From assembly GCA_900465675.1 (NCBI GenBank), contig UBJR01000013.1, positions 221,449 to 285,448 on the forward strand: 64,000 nt of DNA. Direction: 5' to 3'. Position numbers and translations under genes: made by a program. Below are positions 61,501-64,000 of the stretch, in pieces (positions within the stretch are counted from its first letter, which is position 1; every line of letters starts with the position of its first letter). The notes beneath the pieces were generated by a model. That model was given only the letters and a program-made list of their open reading frames with translations. It searched no databases and was not told the origin of the DNA. This DNA is from Hyphomicrobiales bacterium. Lineage in GTDB: Bacteria > Pseudomonadota > Alphaproteobacteria > Rhizobiales > Rhizobiaceae.

Positions 61501-61620
61501 CGCGCCGGAGGATCCCGGCCGCTTTACAGGTCCATTACGCGCATACCGCAGCCGGCTTGCGATGAAACAGCACGGGCGAGCGGTCGAGAAGGTGCTCCTA
61601 CGTCGATTTCACACTTCCAG

Positions 61621-64000
61621 CTATGTCTTGGCCGCTTCGAGCAGCGCCCTCGCCAACTCCTCGACGCCGTGAGGCTTCCGCAGAAGCGCCGTCCTGCTCT
61701 CATCCTCCAGAACCGGCCCATTGTCCTGACCGGTCGCAAAGATGATCGCGACGTGCGGCCAACGCCGCCGAACCTCGCGGCATAGGTCCTCGCCCGACAT
61801 TCCGGGAAGGCCGAGATCGGAGATGAGGATGTCGATGGCGCCCTGCTCTAATATCGGAAAGGCGGCTTCGGCGGATTCCGCCTCAAGGACCTCGCAGCCC
61901 AGCTCCGCCAGCATGTCGGCCTCCGACATCCTGATCAGGTCGTTGTCTTCGACGAGAAGTACGCGCCGCTTGGTCCCGTCCCCTTGAAGCACGGCACTCG
62001 CCGAGACCTGCAGGTCCCCTGCGAATTCGTCCTGGGTCGGATAAGTGTCCCCCGCGGATTCCTGCATTGAAGCCGCCTTCGTCTGGCGGGAGTTGTTGAG
62101 GATGTGTCTGATCTTCCTTGCCATAGCCTCTCGGCTGTACGGCTTCGATAGAAGCTCGACGCCGACGTCGAGCTTTCCGCCGTGAACGATCGAGTTCTCG
62201 GTGTAGCCGGAGGTGAAAAGGACGGCGAGGTCGGGCATCCGCTCCCTCGCCTGCCTTGCCATCTCAGACGACTTCAACGGGCCGGGCATGACAACGTCGG
62301 TGAACAGCAGATCGATGGGGATGCCGCTCTCGACAATCGTAAGCGCGGCCGCCGCATCCTTGGCCTTCAGGACCTGGTAGCCCAGGTCCGTCAGCATCGC
62401 CACGACCGTCTCGCGAACCTTTTCATCGTCCTCTGCGACGAGAATGGTCTCCGTGCCGCCGACGACCGGGCCATGATCAGCAACGACCTGCATGTCCTCC
62501 TGCTGATAACTTCTGGGGAAATAGATCTTGACGGAGGTTCCCTCGCCAATTTCGCTGTAGATCTTCACGTGGCCGCCGGACTGCTTGACGAACCCATGCA
62601 CCATCGAAAGACCGAGACCCGTTCCCTTGCCCACCGGCTTTGTGGTGTAGAACGGCTCGAACACCTTGGCGACGACTTCCGGCGGCATGCCGGTGCCTGT
62701 GTCCGTGAGGGCGAGCATGACGTACTGGCCCGCCTCGACTTCGGCGTGCTGCCCGGCGTAGGTGTCGTCTAGGAAAGCGTTGCCGACCTCGATCGTCAGT
62801 TTCCCCGTGCCTTCCATTGCGTCTCGCGCGTTGATCGCCAGGTTCAGGATTGCATTCTCGACCTGGACGATGTCGACGAACGTATTCCAGAGACCACCGC
62901 TTCTAATGATCTCGATCTCGATCGCTTCTCCAAGCGTCCGCTGCAGCATGTCTTCCATGCCGGCGACGAAGCGCCCGATATTGACGACCTTCGGCTCAAG
63001 CGGCTGTCTGCGGCCGAAGGACAGAAGCTGGCTTGCGAGCTTCGAGCCGCGGGCGACGCCTTCGAGCGCGTTCGCAACCTTCTTCTGAGCCACCGGACTT
63101 CCCGCAACGTCCTTGCCGAGGAGCTGGAGATTGCCCGAGACGACCTGCAGGAGGTTGTTGAAGTCATGGGCGATCCCGCCCGTCAACTGGCCGATGGCCT
63201 CCATCTTCTGAGACTGGAGCAGCGCCTGCTCCGCAGTCTTCGCGCGTTCCACCGCCTCGTCGATCAGCTCCTGCAGCCGGGCGTTCAACCTTTCGAGCTG
63301 CTCTTCGGTCGCCTTGCGCTGCTCGATTTCCTTTTGCGCGGTCTTGAACAGGCGCGCGTTCTCGAAGGCGACTGCCGCCTGCCTGGCGACGGCCTCGACG
63401 AGAGCTTCATGATCCTGTGTGAACCGGCCGGTCTCTGCATGACCGAAAAACAGACCGCCCACGACGCTCTTGTCCCCCGCCATCACCGGGACTGCCAGAT
63501 AGCTCCGCACTGGGAGGTGGCCCTTCGGCATGCCCCGGTGGGGTTCGTTCTGACCGTAGCGGTGGTCGGCGGTGATGTCGTCGGATCGGACGACGCCCGT
63601 GCCTTCGAACGTCGGCGCGAAGACCTTCGTGTTGCGGGGCATTGGAAACTTCGAGAACTCCGAGCGTGGGACGCCGGAGAGGGTGTAGAGCATGTAGCTC
63701 TCGCCGTTGTCATCCGTCACGTTGTAGAAGAACGCACCGAACTGGGCGCCCGTTAGCTCCACTCCGGAATCGGTGACTGTCTGCACGAGCTGGTCGAGAT
63801 CGAGCTCCCCGGCCAGCAGCCCGGCTGTCTTGTTGAGGCTCTCCAGTCGTTCGGCCTGCCGACGAAGACCTATCGTCGCCTCGTGCCGGATCCTTGCGAG
63901 CTCGAGATTCGAACGAACGGTCGCTGCCAGTTCGCGGGCGGAGAACGGCTTCACAAGATAGTCGTCGGCACCGGTCTCCAGACCGTCGACGCGTTCCTCT
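61621..64000 (-). CDS. Hybrid sensor histidine kinase, C-terminal part (runs off right edge)
   Basis: At least 793 residues in the window, continuing upstream beyond position 64000. From the edge: end of a receiver domain (GADDYLVKPFSARELA), a GAF domain (LQTVTDSGVELTGAQFGAFFYNV ...), a histidine kinase core with GGIAHDFNNLLQ (phospho-His), NLAINARDAM (N box), GTGLGLSMVHGFVKQSGG (G2 box), then two receiver domains (DLLFTDVVMPG; DILISDLGLPG). A cytoplasmic multi-receiver phosphorelay kinase. The apparent start at 63954 is an internal GTG and not the real start. Confidence 0.92.
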   Translation of the reverse strand, partial: EERVDGLETGADDYLVKPFSARELAATVRSNLELARIRHEATIGLRRQAERLESLNKTAGLLAGELDLDQLVQTVTDSGVELTGAQFGAFFYNVTDDNGESYMLYTLSGVPRSEFSKFPMPRNTKVFAPTFEGTGVVRSDDITADHRYGQNEPHRGMPKGHLPVRSYLAVPVMAGDKSVVGGLFFGHAETGRFTQDHEALVEAVARQAAVAFENARLFKTAQKEIEQRKATEEQLERLNARLQELIDEAVERAKTAEQALLQSQKMEAIGQLTGGIAHDFNNLLQVVSGNLQLLGKDVAGSPVAQKKVANALEGVARGSKLASQLLSFGRRQPLEPKVVNIGRFVAGMEDMLQRTLGEAIEIEIIRSGGLWNTFVDIVQVENAILNLAINARDAMEGTGKLTIEVGNAFLDDTYAGQHAEVEAGQYVMLALTDTGTGMPPEVVAKVFEPFYTTKPVGKGTGLGLSMVHGFVKQSGGHVKIYSEIGEGTSVKIYFPRSYQQEDMQVVADHGPVVGGTETILVAEDDEKVRETVVAMLTDLGYQVLKAKDAAAALTIVESGIPIDLLFTDVVMPGPLKSSEMARQARERMPDLAVLFTSGYTENSIVHGGKLDVGVELLSKPYSREAMARKIRHILNNSRQTKAASMQESAGDTYPTQDEFAGDLQVSASAVLQGDGTKRRVLLVEDNDLIRMSEADMLAELGCEVLEAESAEAAFPILEQGAIDILISDLGLPGMSGEDLCREVRRRWPHVAIIFATGQDNGPVLEDESRTALLRKPHGVEELARALLEAAKT

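Overview
The window reads as chromosome of a Rhizobium-group alphaproteobacterium (R. leguminosarum/etli-like). The basis is family recognition: a PopZ/DUF2497 start next to pcm, a Pho-box-fronted DUF47-pit pair, an adenosylcobalamin-dependent NrdJ of about 1270 residues as the ribonucleotide reductase, HlyU and VanZ-like small proteins, alphaproteobacterial LexA boxes (GAAC-N7-GAAC) and EcfG-type promoters. Species cannot be fixed from sequence alone.

1-36 kb is ordinary, densely packed core genome with three tRNAs (Cys-GCA, Asn-GTT, Leu-TAA). It includes phosphate uptake (DUF47-pit), a photo-oxidative stress block (photolyase, FAD oxidoreductase, DUF1365, cyclopropane-fatty-acid synthase, MFS, SDR, ChrR-like cupin; 6.5-14.5 kb), a sulfur block (cysK, AlaX-type editing protein, mercaptopyruvate sulfurtransferase, GNAT), alanine catabolism (ald with a divergent Lrp regulator), a periplasmic nucleotidase, LysR-azoR, a diguanylate cyclase, threonine ammonia-lyase, WrbA, a universal stress protein and xanthine phosphoribosyltransferase. 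nrdJ (36.1-39.9 kb) has two NrdR-like boxes in its long leader.

39.9-49 kb is an accessory, partly decayed island: a possibly truncated nucleotidyltransferase, an unknown protein coupled to a Ser/Thr kinase broken by one in-frame TGA, a metallo-hydrolase remnant, a stand-alone reverse transcriptase (YVDD) with an acidic linker and helical C-terminus whose ribosome site lies in a perfect hairpin, an NTF2-like remnant broken by TAG, a PagL-like lipid A deacylase, and a three-gene ATGA-coupled operon for a soluble FtsH-like AAA/M41 protease. The last sits behind a textbook SOS promoter (TTGACA-N17-TATGTG with a LexA box on the -10). The reverse transcriptase and the SOS-controlled protease operon are the best candidates for undescribed systems.

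49-64 kb is a stress and signalling region: a BLUF photoreceptor gene 9 nt from a GGDEF-EAL enzyme, a single-domain response regulator, a small heat-shock protein with an RpoH-like promoter and a possible RNA thermometer, GST, zinc alcohol dehydrogenase and Tat-type SDR, small hypothetical genes, a low-affinity iron permease-like protein, YidB and DUF421 proteins, two EcfG-like general-stress promoters, and a multidomain hybrid histidine kinase running off the right end.
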